Part shown: positions 1-5,123 of the stretch, in pieces
Numbering within the stretch: position 1 is the stretch's first letter
How the letters are laid out: each line of letters begins with the position of its first letter
Source: Saprospiraceae bacterium
Lineage (GTDB): Bacteria > Bacteroidota > Bacteroidia > Chitinophagales > Saprospiraceae
Assembly: GCA_023299965.1 (NCBI GenBank)
Contig: JALZVN010000039.1
Location: 1-5,123, forward strand
DNA: 5,123 nt
Reading direction: 5' to 3'
The notes under the pieces: generated by a model
Seen by the model: only the letters and a program-made list of their open reading frames with translations
What the model was told of the DNA's origin: nothing
The model's database searches: none
Program-made: the position numbers and the translations under genes

Positions 1-17
1 GGCACGTTGCAACAAAG

Positions 18-36
18 CAATGGGTTAAACCCATTG
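18..36. repeat. Perfect 19-nt palindrome, REP-like
   Basis: Two 9-nt arms (18-26 and 28-36) are exact reverse complements around a single central A; the core is a GGGTT/AACCC pair. From memory, palindromes of this GGGTTnAACCC style are scattered between genes in many Bacteroidota and often sit near or derive from REP-associated (RAYT/IS200-like) transposases. No transposase is visible in this window, so this would be a stand-alone or remnant copy. The palindrome is certain; the family assignment is inference. Confidence 0.5.
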
Positions 37-55
37 TATTTGTGTGCTTTGCGAG

Positions 56-122
56 AAGTGCTGAAAGTACGGCACAGAATCACAGAATCACCGTATTGCC
101 ATGTTGCGTACTTTCAGCACTT
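56..122. repeat. 16-bp perfect inverted repeat, hairpin with 35-nt loop
   Basis: Bases 56-71 and 107-122 are exact reverse complements (AAGTGCTGAAAGTACG and its complement). The loop contains an 8-nt unit, CACAGAAT, repeated in tandem at 73-88. There is no T-run after either arm, so this is not an ordinary intrinsic terminator. It lies between two other palindromes, at 18-36 and 142-193, so the whole 1-193 block may be one mobile or REP-type intergenic unit. No open reading frame here looks coding. Confidence 0.6.
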
Positions 123-141
123 GCTAAACTTACTTACTGTA

Positions 142-193
142 ATAGGGTTTCAGCCTATCCTTTGCTGTGCGCTCCCCCGAAGCGAGTTCGGGG
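142..193. repeat. Two short hairpins, continuation of the REP-like block
   Basis: Bases 142-146 and 154-158 (ATAGG/CCTAT) flank a GTTTCAG loop, an imperfect relative of the GGGTT/AACCC palindrome at 18-36. Bases 175-181 and 187-193 (CCCCGAA/TTCGGGG) form a 7-bp GC-rich stem with a 5-nt loop. Neither is followed by a T-run. Similar motifs in a similar order occur between genes in other Bacteroidota as far as I recall, but I could not search for copies. Confidence 0.4.
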
Positions 194-325
194 CAGGCCT
201 TTCAGGAGCATTGAAAAATATTCAAAAGTTAAGAATACATATCCTATTCTGAGAATTTCGTCAATTTTATTTTAGCGTACAACATACGGATAGTCAGTTA
301 ACATATTATCAAAAGAATACATTTT
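194..325. other. AT-rich non-coding stretch
   Basis: I see no gene here. Short inverted repeats are present (211-215/221-225, TTGAA/TTCAA; 232-237/245-250, AGAATA/TATTCT), but they are AT-rich, lack a T-run and are what such composition gives by chance. The stretch separates the palindromic block from the structured element that starts at 326. Confidence 0.4.
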
Positions 326-414
326 GCGTCAGGGATAGAGAGGAATACCGACGCCCAGTCGGGATGTCCGCAGGACGGGAGCGAAGCGGACTCCGGAATA
401 GCCCGCCCGGACGC
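326..414 (+). ncRNA. Putative structured RNA/intergenic element, multi-hairpin
   Basis: This GC-rich island in AT-rich surroundings folds into nested stems. The outer stem is GCGTC 326-330 with GACGC 410-414. A GGG 332-334 / CCC 402-404 pair is flanked by GATAGA and AATAG. An inner hairpin is formed by CCGAC 348-352 with GTCGG 358-362, and another by GTCCGC 366-371 with GCGGAC 386-391. I recall a widespread Bacteroidota intergenic element with the frame GGGATnGA ... ATAGCCCG around a variable hairpin region; it may correspond to the Flavo-1 RNA family, but I could not check this. It lies just past the 3' end of the opposite-strand tsaD, so it could also be read as part of that transcript's tail. 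The pairing is seen; a functional RNA is inferred. Confidence 0.4.
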
Positions 415-439
415 CCAAATAATTCAATTTAATCGTATC

Positions 440-1444
440 CTAAATCGACCACCTAGTTATTGGCTTCATCCCTTGATCAGAAAATTCACCTTTTTCAAAT
501 TTGTACTTAGCGGCGACGGCAATCATAGCTGCATTATCTGTACAAAACTGGAAGGCAGGAATGTAGGTGCTCCAGCCGAGTGCCGTACCCTTGGTCTGTA
601 AAGCGGATCGTAAACCAGAATTGGCGGAGACACCGCCGGCAATGGCCACCTCACTTATATGGTGCTTGCGAGCGGCGATCTCCAATTTTTCGATCAAAAT
701 ATCTACGATAGTGTGTTGGACAGAGGCGCAAATATCCGCAAGATTATCTTTTACAAAATTGGGATTTTTAGCTACTTCTTTTTTAAGAAATTGAAGGATA
801 TTCGTCTTGAGACCAGAGAAAGAAAATTCGAGTTCCCCAACCCTGGGTTTGGTAAAAGTGAAACGAGCTTCTCCTTGCTTCGCCAATTTGTCGATAATGG
901 GTCCAGCAGGATAATCCAAACCGAGCAGCTTACCCGTCTTGTCAAAGGCTTCTCCAGCAGCGTCATCAATCGTGCTGCCTAGAACCTCCATGTCGAGATG
1001 ATCTTTGACTAGAACGATCTGAGTATGTCCCCCTGATACAGTCAGGCATAAAAATGGGAAATTAGGATAGGGGGGCTCCGCAAAATGGGCGAGCACGTGA
1101 GCTTGCATATGGTTGACTTCGATCAGCGGGAGGTCTAATGCGAGCGCCATAGACTTGGCAAATGTAACTCCAACGATGAGCGAACCTAGCAGGCCGGGTC
1201 CTCTAGTCACGGCGATAGCATCCAAATCTTGCCTGGTTTTGTTCGCCTTTTGGAGCGCTAGAGAGACAGTAGGGATAATGTTTTCAAGGTGTGCTCGAGA
1301 AGCCAATTCTGGTACTACACCTCCATAAATGCGGTGCGCATCCTGGGAAGCAACACAGTTAGAAAGTACTTTTCCATCCTGTAGAATAGCTACAGAAGTG
1401 TCGTCGCAGGAGGACTCAATCGCTAATAAAGTCAGTTTCTTCAA
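440..1444 (-). CDS. tsaD: tRNA N6-adenosine threonylcarbamoyltransferase TsaD
   Basis: TsaD is the catalytic subunit that transfers the threonylcarbamoyl group from TC-AMP to A37 of ANN-decoding tRNAs (t6A), acting in the cytoplasm with TsaB and TsaE. The 334-residue length is normal. Visible motifs are ESSCDDTS (10-17), YGGVVPELASR (40-50), the metal-binding NHMQAH (111-116; H112 and H116), SGGHTQ (137-142), DDAAGEAFDK (160-169), FSFSGLKT (207-214), AGGVSAN (269-275) and TDNAAMIA (302-309), with D303 as the third metal ligand. All expected active-site residues are present. The start is TTG: an in-frame TAA lies two codons upstream, and no other start precedes the ESSCDDTS motif. I see no Shine-Dalgarno sequence, as is usual in this phylum. 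The gene stands alone and is divergent from the cluster starting at 1609. The identification is near certain. Confidence 0.97.
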   Translation of the reverse strand: MKKLTLLAIESSCDDTSVAILQDGKVLSNCVASQDAHRIYGGVVPELASRAHLENIIPTVSLALQKANKTRQDLDAIAVTRGPGLLGSLIVGVTFAKSMALALDLPLIEVNHMQAHVLAHFAEPPYPNFPFLCLTVSGGHTQIVLVKDHLDMEVLGSTIDDAAGEAFDKTGKLLGLDYPAGPIIDKLAKQGEARFTFTKPRVGELEFSFSGLKTNILQFLKKEVAKNPNFVKDNLADICASVQHTIVDILIEKLEIAARKHHISEVAIAGGVSANSGLRSALQTKGTALGWSTYIPAFQFCTDNAAMIAVAAKYKFEKGEFSDQGMKPITRWSI

Positions 1445-1465
1445 AGGTTATAGAATTTGATGCAC

Positions 1466-1473
1466 CAAAATTA
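1466..1473 (-). promoter_or_regulatory. Possible -7 box of the tsaD promoter
   Basis: On the minus strand these bases read TAATTTTG, an exact match to the Bacteroidota -7 consensus TAnnTTTG. A TTTG that could be the -33 element lies at 1500-1503, but the 26-nt gap is longer than the usual spacing of about 19-21. The implied transcript would have a leader of only about 15 nt before the TTG start. This is a motif match only. Confidence 0.35.
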
Positions 1474-1514
1474 AGAAATACTGCATCATAGTATCGAGAC
1501 AAAAGGCGTCAAAT

Positions 1515-1542
1515 TTTGAGAAAAATAGGGCATTTATGTTTC
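1515..1542 (+). promoter_or_regulatory. Weak candidate promoter for the 1609-3553 cluster
   Basis: TTTG at 1515-1518 and TATGTTTC at 1535-1542 resemble the Bacteroidota -33/-7 pair, with the last base of the -7 box wrong and a spacing of 16 nt that is slightly short. Other near matches (1552-1559, 1573-1580) lack a -33 partner. The three-gene cluster needs a promoter somewhere in this 164-nt divergent region; which of these boxes serves is uncertain. Confidence 0.2.
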
Positions 1543-1608
1543 AAAATAACTTAGATTTAGATAAAAATATCTTATTATTGCACACATCAAAACCGTAAAT
1601 ACATACCA

Positions 1609-2178
1609 ATGAGGATCGGAATAAACATACTTTTAGTTATTATTATCGCTGTCTTAGCTTATTTGCTTGTAGACAGCATCAGGGAGCCTATCGAATTTCA
1701 AGCGGAGCGTAAAGTGCGTGAAGATGCTGTGACTGCTAGATTGGATAAAGTGAGAATAGCGCAAGAGTCTTTCAGAGACATTACAGGCAGATTTGCACAC
1801 AACTTCGATACTCTTCAGCAAGTCCTTGAGACGGAGAACTTTAGTATCATAAGTATCCTTGGAAATAAGGATGCAGACGAAGAAATAGTTTATGACACTA
1901 CTTTTGTATCTGCTAAGGATAGTATCGTCAAACTAGGCGTTTACTTGGATTCATTGCCATTCGTTCCATATACAAACAATGAACGCTTTGAAATACAAGC
2001 AGATACGCTGACATACCAGGCTACATTAGTGTATGTAACCGAAGTAGGAGTGAATAGAAATAAATATATGGGACAGTATGCCGATCCTAAATATAAGAGA
2101 TATGATGATACCTATGATCCAAATAAGTTTATCAAGTTTGGAGATATGACAAAACCAAGCCTTGCCGGAAATTGGTAG
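1609..2178 (+). CDS. Single-pass membrane protein, pseudopilin-like, Bacteroidota-conserved
   Basis: The function is unknown. The 189-residue protein has one N-terminal hydrophobic segment (residues 5-21) and then a charged helical stretch beginning SIREPIEFQ (23-31). That stretch leads to RLDKVRIAQESFRDITGRFAHNFDTL (44-69). A membrane helix followed by an 'Rl..iR.AQ..y....G.ya....L' stretch is what type II secretion and type IV pilus pseudopilins show, but the prepilin peptidase site (G before F, with E at +5) is absent. The remainder, rich in D, Y and K and ending in AGNW, is presumably outside the cytoplasmic membrane. From memory, related Bacteroides proteins share the REPI(E/K)F motif and the AGNW ending. 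It is the first gene of the cluster, and its last codons overlap the DUF3822 start by 7 nt. The coding call is firm, the pseudopilin comparison is inference. Confidence 0.85.
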   Translation: MRIGINILLVIIIAVLAYLLVDSIREPIEFQAERKVREDAVTARLDKVRIAQESFRDITGRFAHNFDTLQQVLETENFSIISILGNKDADEEIVYDTTFVSAKDSIVKLGVYLDSLPFVPYTNNERFEIQADTLTYQATLVYVTEVGVNRNKYMGQYADPKYKRYDDTYDPNKFIKFGDMTKPSLAGNW

Positions 2179-3026
2179 ATCATACTGTCAATATCATAGA
2201 TTCAAAATTTGACAAATATTTCAGTATAGAATACAAACTGTCCATACTTATAGGTAAGGACAGTTTTTTTTATTTTATAGAAGATATGGAGTCAAATGCA
2301 CTCGTGTTGAAGCAGATTCAATACGAGAGTGAAACGGCTGTGTCTACCAAGGAAGAAGCCCTGAAGCAGATCTTGATGCAAGAGAAGTACTTGCAACTGC
2401 CTTACTCAGAGGTGTCTATCTGCTACTCTGGGGCTAAATTTACCATCGTTCCGGAAGAAGTGTTTAGCAAGCACATGCTGAATTCTTATCTCACTCAGGT
2501 GACCCGATTGGCCAAGAATGAGGAGGTGACTTGGAGCCGATTGCCATCACAAAATTCTACTGTAGTATATAGTATCGATAAGGTAATTCTAGATGTAGCC
2601 AAAAGCTACTTTCCTGGCGCAAAGCATATGCATATCATTTCTCCATTGCTTACGCATGCTTACGAACACGCTAAGAGTCAACCTGGCTATCAGGTGTTTG
2701 TGCACACGGGGATTAGTATAATGGGCATTTTACTATTCAAGGGGAAGGAGCTTCAGTTTGCTAATACCTTTCAGTATGGATCGGATAATGACTATCTGTA
2801 TCATGTCTTATCAGTCTATGAGGAATTTAAACTGGATGGGGAAAAGATCCCTTTGATGCTGACGGGGAGAATCCAAAAGAAATCAGCTATTTACGAAAAA
2901 GTTGAAAAGTATGTAAAGCATATACATATCGTGCATTCGCCTAGTTACTACCAATATGGCTCTGCTTTCCAAAACGTAAGTTTTCATTATTACCACGACT
3001 TATTAAGCATGAGACTATGCGAGTGA
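2172..3026 (+). CDS. DUF3822 family protein, probable actin-like fold
   Basis: This 284-residue protein matches the Bacteroidota DUF3822 pattern as I remember it: an N-terminal FDKYFSIEYKLSILIGKDSFFYFIED (13-38) and a conserved second half. In that half, VFVHTGISIMGILLFKGKEL (175-194), FANTFQYGSDNDYLYHVLSVYEEFKL (196-221) and IPLMLTGRI (226-234) resemble the strand-turn-strand and 'FansF...D.lYy.l.vye..gl' portion of PilM/GspL-type actin-like proteins. No classical ATP-binding motif is obvious, so nucleotide binding is not claimed. The start is TTG, overlapping the previous stop by 7 nt; an in-frame TAA at 2124-2126 with no other start before 2172 makes it the only choice unless the protein begins at M39, which would lose conserved sequence. 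The end overlaps the methyltransferase gene by 10 nt. No signal peptide or membrane segment is seen, so it is likely cytoplasmic. A terminator-like hairpin lies inside codons 22-34. Confidence 0.85.
   Translation: MVDHTVNIIDSKFDKYFSIEYKLSILIGKDSFFYFIEDMESNALVLKQIQYESETAVSTKEEALKQILMQEKYLQLPYSEVSICYSGAKFTIVPEEVFSKHMLNSYLTQVTRLAKNEEVTWSRLPSQNSTVVYSIDKVILDVAKSYFPGAKHMHIISPLLTHAYEHAKSQPGYQVFVHTGISIMGILLFKGKELQFANTFQYGSDNDYLYHVLSVYEEFKLDGEKIPLMLTGRIQKKSAIYEKVEKYVKHIHIVHSPSYYQYGSAFQNVSFHYYHDLLSMRLCE
2235..2271 (+). terminator. Intrinsic-terminator-like hairpin inside the DUF3822 gene
   Basis: A perfect 9-bp stem (AAACTGTCC 2235-2243 with GGACAGTTT 2258-2266) has a 14-nt loop that can add three more pairs (2245-2247 with 2254-2256). 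It runs directly into eight T (2264-2271). In shape this is a standard Rho-independent terminator on the plus strand, 57 nt after the stop of the first cluster gene. The same bases encode well-conserved residues of the next gene (KLS ... DSFF), so the hairpin could be a coincidence of codon use. If it works, it would lower expression of the DUF3822 and rsmD genes relative to the first gene, unless translating ribosomes suppress it. Confidence 0.45.
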
Positions 3027-3553
3027 TTGCGGGCAAGTTTAAGAGTCGTCGCTTTTATCCTCCTGCGGATAAGTGGCCGACACGACCTACTACTGACTTT
3101 GCTAAAGAGGGATTGTACAATGTGTTGACGCATAGCGTAGACTTTACTGAAATGAAGATGCTAGATTTGTTTGGAGGCACCGGAAGTCATAGCTATGAGT
3201 GTATTTCACGAGGCTGCACAGATGTGACCTATGTCGATCAGCATGGACCTTGTCTTAAGTTTGTCAAAGGAATAGCAGAAAAGCTTGAAATTACGGATGC
3301 GATTAAAATCGTCCGATCAGATGTGTTTAAGTATATTGCCCATTGTGGAATCCAATACGACTATATCTTTGCGGGTCCCCCGTATCCATTGCCAAATCTG
3401 TCCAGCCTGCCAAGTGAAATCTTTAAGCACGACTTGCTGAAGGACGACGGTTTACTGGTCGTTGAACATGATCAAAAGCACGATTTCGAACACGCTCCCC
3501 GTTTTGTCAAAGAGAAGAATTACGGTCAAGCTATTTTTAGCTTCTTTGAGTAG
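3017..3553 (+). CDS. rsmD: RsmD-type 16S rRNA (guanine966-N2)-methyltransferase, altered motif IV
   Basis: RsmD methylates the N2 of G966 in 16S rRNA using S-adenosylmethionine. The 178-residue length is typical. The family start MRVIAGKFKSRRF (1-13) and RPTTDFAKEGLYNVL (23-37) are present, as is motif I LDLFGGTG (49-56, usually DLFAGTG). VDQ at 73-75 fits the acidic SAM-binding strand end, and SDVFKYI at 101-107 the next conserved block. The C-terminal VVEHDQKHD (148-156) and FSFFE ending fit Bacteroidota RsmD. The odd point is motif IV: the expected D/N-PP-Y reads IFAGPPYP, with glycine (codon GGT, 3374-3376) in place of the residue that contacts the target amino group. Activity is therefore uncertain. 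The ATG start overlaps the DUF3822 end by 10 nt, so the genes are probably translated in coupled fashion. The family call is strong. Confidence 0.93.
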   Translation: MRVIAGKFKSRRFYPPADKWPTRPTTDFAKEGLYNVLTHSVDFTEMKMLDLFGGTGSHSYECISRGCTDVTYVDQHGPCLKFVKGIAEKLEITDAIKIVRSDVFKYIAHCGIQYDYIFAGPPYPLPNLSSLPSEIFKHDLLKDDGLLVVEHDQKHDFEHAPRFVKEKNYGQAIFSFFE

Positions 3554-3930
3554 TGCTTAGCGAATGCTATTATTGCGCTTTTCGTTTCCACTTTTATCGT
3601 TCTGCCTAAAGTTTTGCTCGTTCTCTTAAGCTACAAATGGTATTAAATATCTCTGTTTTTACACTAGTATATTGATTTGACTTGAATTATATGAAAAAGT
3701 CGTCTTTTTCGAAATTTTATATCGTGACAACAGCATAAAATGGTATAAATCCTTATTTTTAAGAGTAAGTTGATAATTATTTACTTCTTGTAGGGTTATT
3801 TAATTGTTACTTTACCTATAGCCGTACATTATGAACATGTAGGTGCTTGCAAGAGGCCCTTGATTACATTAAATTAACTCAACCAACACAACATAATTTG
3901 AATACCGATACCATTTCATTAGACCTCTCG
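3554..3930. other. AT-rich intergenic region without a recognised gene
   Basis: I see no coding sequence, tRNA or convincing terminator or promoter. Small structures exist: the hairpin at 3693-3710, an imperfect stem of 3761-3768 with 3781-3789 (one bulged base), and TACAT/ATGTA at 3825-3829/3837-3841. None has the GC-rich stem plus T-run of an intrinsic terminator, and no TAnnTTTG box with a -33 partner precedes the WG-repeat gene. The end of the rsmD transcript and the promoter of the next gene must nevertheless lie in this region. Confidence 0.5.
3693..3710. repeat. Small AT-rich hairpin after rsmD
   Basis: GAAAAAG (3693-3699) and CTTTTTC (3704-3710) are exact complements around a TCGT tetraloop, about 140 nt past the rsmD stop. 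The stem is weak and the following bases are mixed rather than a T-run, though the 3' arm itself carries five T. It could contribute to transcription end or mRNA stability in this otherwise featureless gap, but this is only a possibility. Confidence 0.25.
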
Positions 3931-5123
3931 GTGCTTTGTCTATGCCGAAAAACGGCTGGCCTGTTGTTTGGTTTGCTATTCTTGCCATTCATTTTACCTG
4001 CACAGCAGTTGTTTCCAATAAAGAAAGACAAAAAATGGGGTCTGATCAATACCGAAGGGAAAATAGTGGTGGACCCAATCTATGAAGCGATTGGAGAATT
4101 TGAACACTATGGCTACGCGGTGATGCAACGCCAAGGAGGAGTAGGGTTGATAGACCAGTCTACAAATGAAGTCATCCGTCCAATATATGAAGACATCAAA
4201 GTATTGGATGAAGATCTAGTCGCTGTCATGGACCAAGGGCAATGGATGGTGATAAACTTTGAAGAAAAGATAGTTTTAGAAAAAGGATACACTAGAGTAC
4301 ACGTGTGGGAAGGAGAGTATCTCGCCTTCTTGAAAAACAACAAATGGGGACTTGCCTTAAAGGATGGGATAGTTATTACAGAGCCTGCCTATGACGGACT
4401 TAAATTGTTAGACAATGGTTACTTCGAGACACAGATAGATGAAGGCAAAGGATTGCTATCACCTGATGGCGTAGTACTCATTCCACCAAAATTCAAAGAA
4501 GTAAATATTCTGAGTGATAATCTATTCTTATTTAAAGACAATCGGAGATGGGGCGGAGTAGATGGAACGGGTCAAATAGTTTTTGATGCTTCCTACGATT
4601 CCTTTCAGAAGATCAATGAGCAATTTGTTGTCTTGATTAGTAAGAGTTTGAAATACCTTTATTCTAATGCTGCTAAAGAAATCATCTCAAAAGATGAATA
4701 TTCGAATTTTTACAATTTTGATTCTACACACATCTTGACTAAAAAGCAAAGGCGTTTGGGTTTGATTGGAGATGATGGACAATTAGTCTTAGAAGCTAAA
4801 TATCATGAAATTCATGCCTATGCTAAAGACTTGTACCGAGTCAATTTTGAAGGCAGTTGGGGCGTTGTATCGGATAAAGACGAGATTGTTATACCATTGG
4901 AGTATGACTATATCGCACCCAGTCAAAATAGAGTCTGTGCGGCGAAAAAAGGAAGTTTTTGGACTGCGATTAACCTTGATGGCGAAGAACTTTTCGAAGC
5001 TAAATACAATGAGGTTTTGATAGAAGAGGATATGATTAAGGCCACAGTGAATGGAACTCTAGAGTTGTTTAGTATAGATGAAGAAGGCTATATCGTTGAT
5101 CAGAATAAACTAGAAAAGCATTT
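3931..5123 (+). CDS. Exported WG-repeat protein, partial (3' end beyond window)
   Basis: The reading frame is open to the window edge (397 codons seen). From the GTG start at 3931, residues 1-24 form a signal peptide: basic R6-K7, hydrophobic core AGLLFGLLFLPFIL (9-22), and a likely cut after LPA (22-24). The body is a run of WG-type units (WGLI-D/N-x-x-G ... P-x-Y-x-x-I). The W position falls at residues 36, 71, 105, 139, 173, 207, 241, 276, 310, 344 and 377, a period of 34 with at most one residue of slack. Clear WG pairs are at 36, 139, 207 and 310; elsewhere W or G is replaced. WG-repeat proteins are common in Bacteroidota, and their roles are mostly unknown. The start is uncertain: TTG at 3898 is in the same frame, and no ATG is available, but GTG gives the best signal peptide. 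An upstream in-frame TGA is at 3832-3834. Confidence 0.88.
   Translation, partial: MLCLCRKTAGLLFGLLFLPFILPAQQLFPIKKDKKWGLINTEGKIVVDPIYEAIGEFEHYGYAVMQRQGGVGLIDQSTNEVIRPIYEDIKVLDEDLVAVMDQGQWMVINFEEKIVLEKGYTRVHVWEGEYLAFLKNNKWGLALKDGIVITEPAYDGLKLLDNGYFETQIDEGKGLLSPDGVVLIPPKFKEVNILSDNLFLFKDNRRWGGVDGTGQIVFDASYDSFQKINEQFVVLISKSLKYLYSNAAKEIISKDEYSNFYNFDSTHILTKKQRRLGLIGDDGQLVLEAKYHEIHAYAKDLYRVNFEGSWGVVSDKDEIVIPLEYDYIAPSQNRVCAAKKGSFWTAINLDGEELFEAKYNEVLIEEDMIKATVNGTLELFSIDEEGYIVDQNKLEKH

Noticed and set aside
73..88. Tandem CACAGAAT pair considered as a CRISPR or microsatellite signal
   Set aside because: Only two copies of 8 nt without spacers; too short for either interpretation.
7..275. Two overlapping plus-strand reading frames of about 80 codons
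   Set aside because: They run through palindromic repeats, lack recognisable domains, and have composition unlike the real genes; they are chance frames.
567..1328. Several open frames of 65-107 codons on both strands
   Set aside because: They lie wholly inside tsaD in other frames, and the tsaD frame carries every expected family motif.
3693..3710. Hairpin considered as the rsmD terminator
   Set aside because: The stem is only A/T-rich with one G-C at each end, and no T-run follows the 3' arm; kept only as a low-confidence repeat.
3942..4085. 47-codon ATG frame with a hydrophobic N-terminus
   Set aside because: It overlaps the WG-repeat gene in another frame and stops where the WG frame is clearly coding; its hydrophobicity is probably a shadow of the real signal peptide.
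4113..4343. Minus-strand frame of 76 codons
   Set aside because: It is antisense to well-conserved WG units and resembles nothing known.
4805..5020. Plus-strand frame of 71 codons
   Set aside because: It is an out-of-frame reading within the WG-repeat gene, whose own frame is uninterrupted.

Overview
The window looks like a stretch of chromosome from a member of the Bacteroidota, perhaps of the Saprospiria or Cytophagia type. The evidence is a DUF3822-family gene directly upstream of an RsmD-type gene, a small membrane protein family I associate with this phylum, a TAnnTTTG-type promoter box, no clear Shine-Dalgarno sequences, and palindromic intergenic repeats of a style common in these genomes. 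The assignment to phylum is fairly firm; anything finer is a guess.

Layout: (1) 1-439 holds no credible gene. It contains several palindromes (1-193), an AT-rich stretch (194-325) and a strongly structured GC-rich element (326-414). (2) 440-1444, minus strand, is tsaD, the t6A tRNA-modification gene, complete and starting at TTG. (3) 1445-1608 is a divergent intergenic region with promoter-like boxes. (4) 1609-3553, plus strand, is a tight three-gene cluster whose genes overlap by 7 and 10 nt: a single-pass membrane protein with pseudopilin-like sequence, a DUF3822 protein that I read as a divergent actin-like/RNase H-fold domain, and an RsmD-type 16S rRNA methyltransferase. (5) 3554-3930 is AT-rich and non-coding. 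(6) 3931 to the window end is the 5' part of a gene for an exported WG-repeat protein. It has at least eleven repeat units of about 34 residues and continues past the window.

How the genes relate: tsaD and rsmD are translation-related housekeeping genes that flank the uncharacterised pair. That pair may act together, because the two genes are translationally overlapped and one resembles a pseudopilin while the other resembles the PilM/GspL class of cytoplasmic scaffold. The WG-repeat gene looks like an independent unit encoding a secreted or periplasmic protein.

The points most worth a second look are: an RsmD whose motif IV reads GPPY instead of D/N-PPY; an intrinsic-terminator-like hairpin with eight T inside the first 35 codons of the DUF3822 gene; the pseudopilin-like/PilM-like pair; and the structured element at 326-414. 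I see no CRISPR array, transposase, tRNA or rRNA gene.
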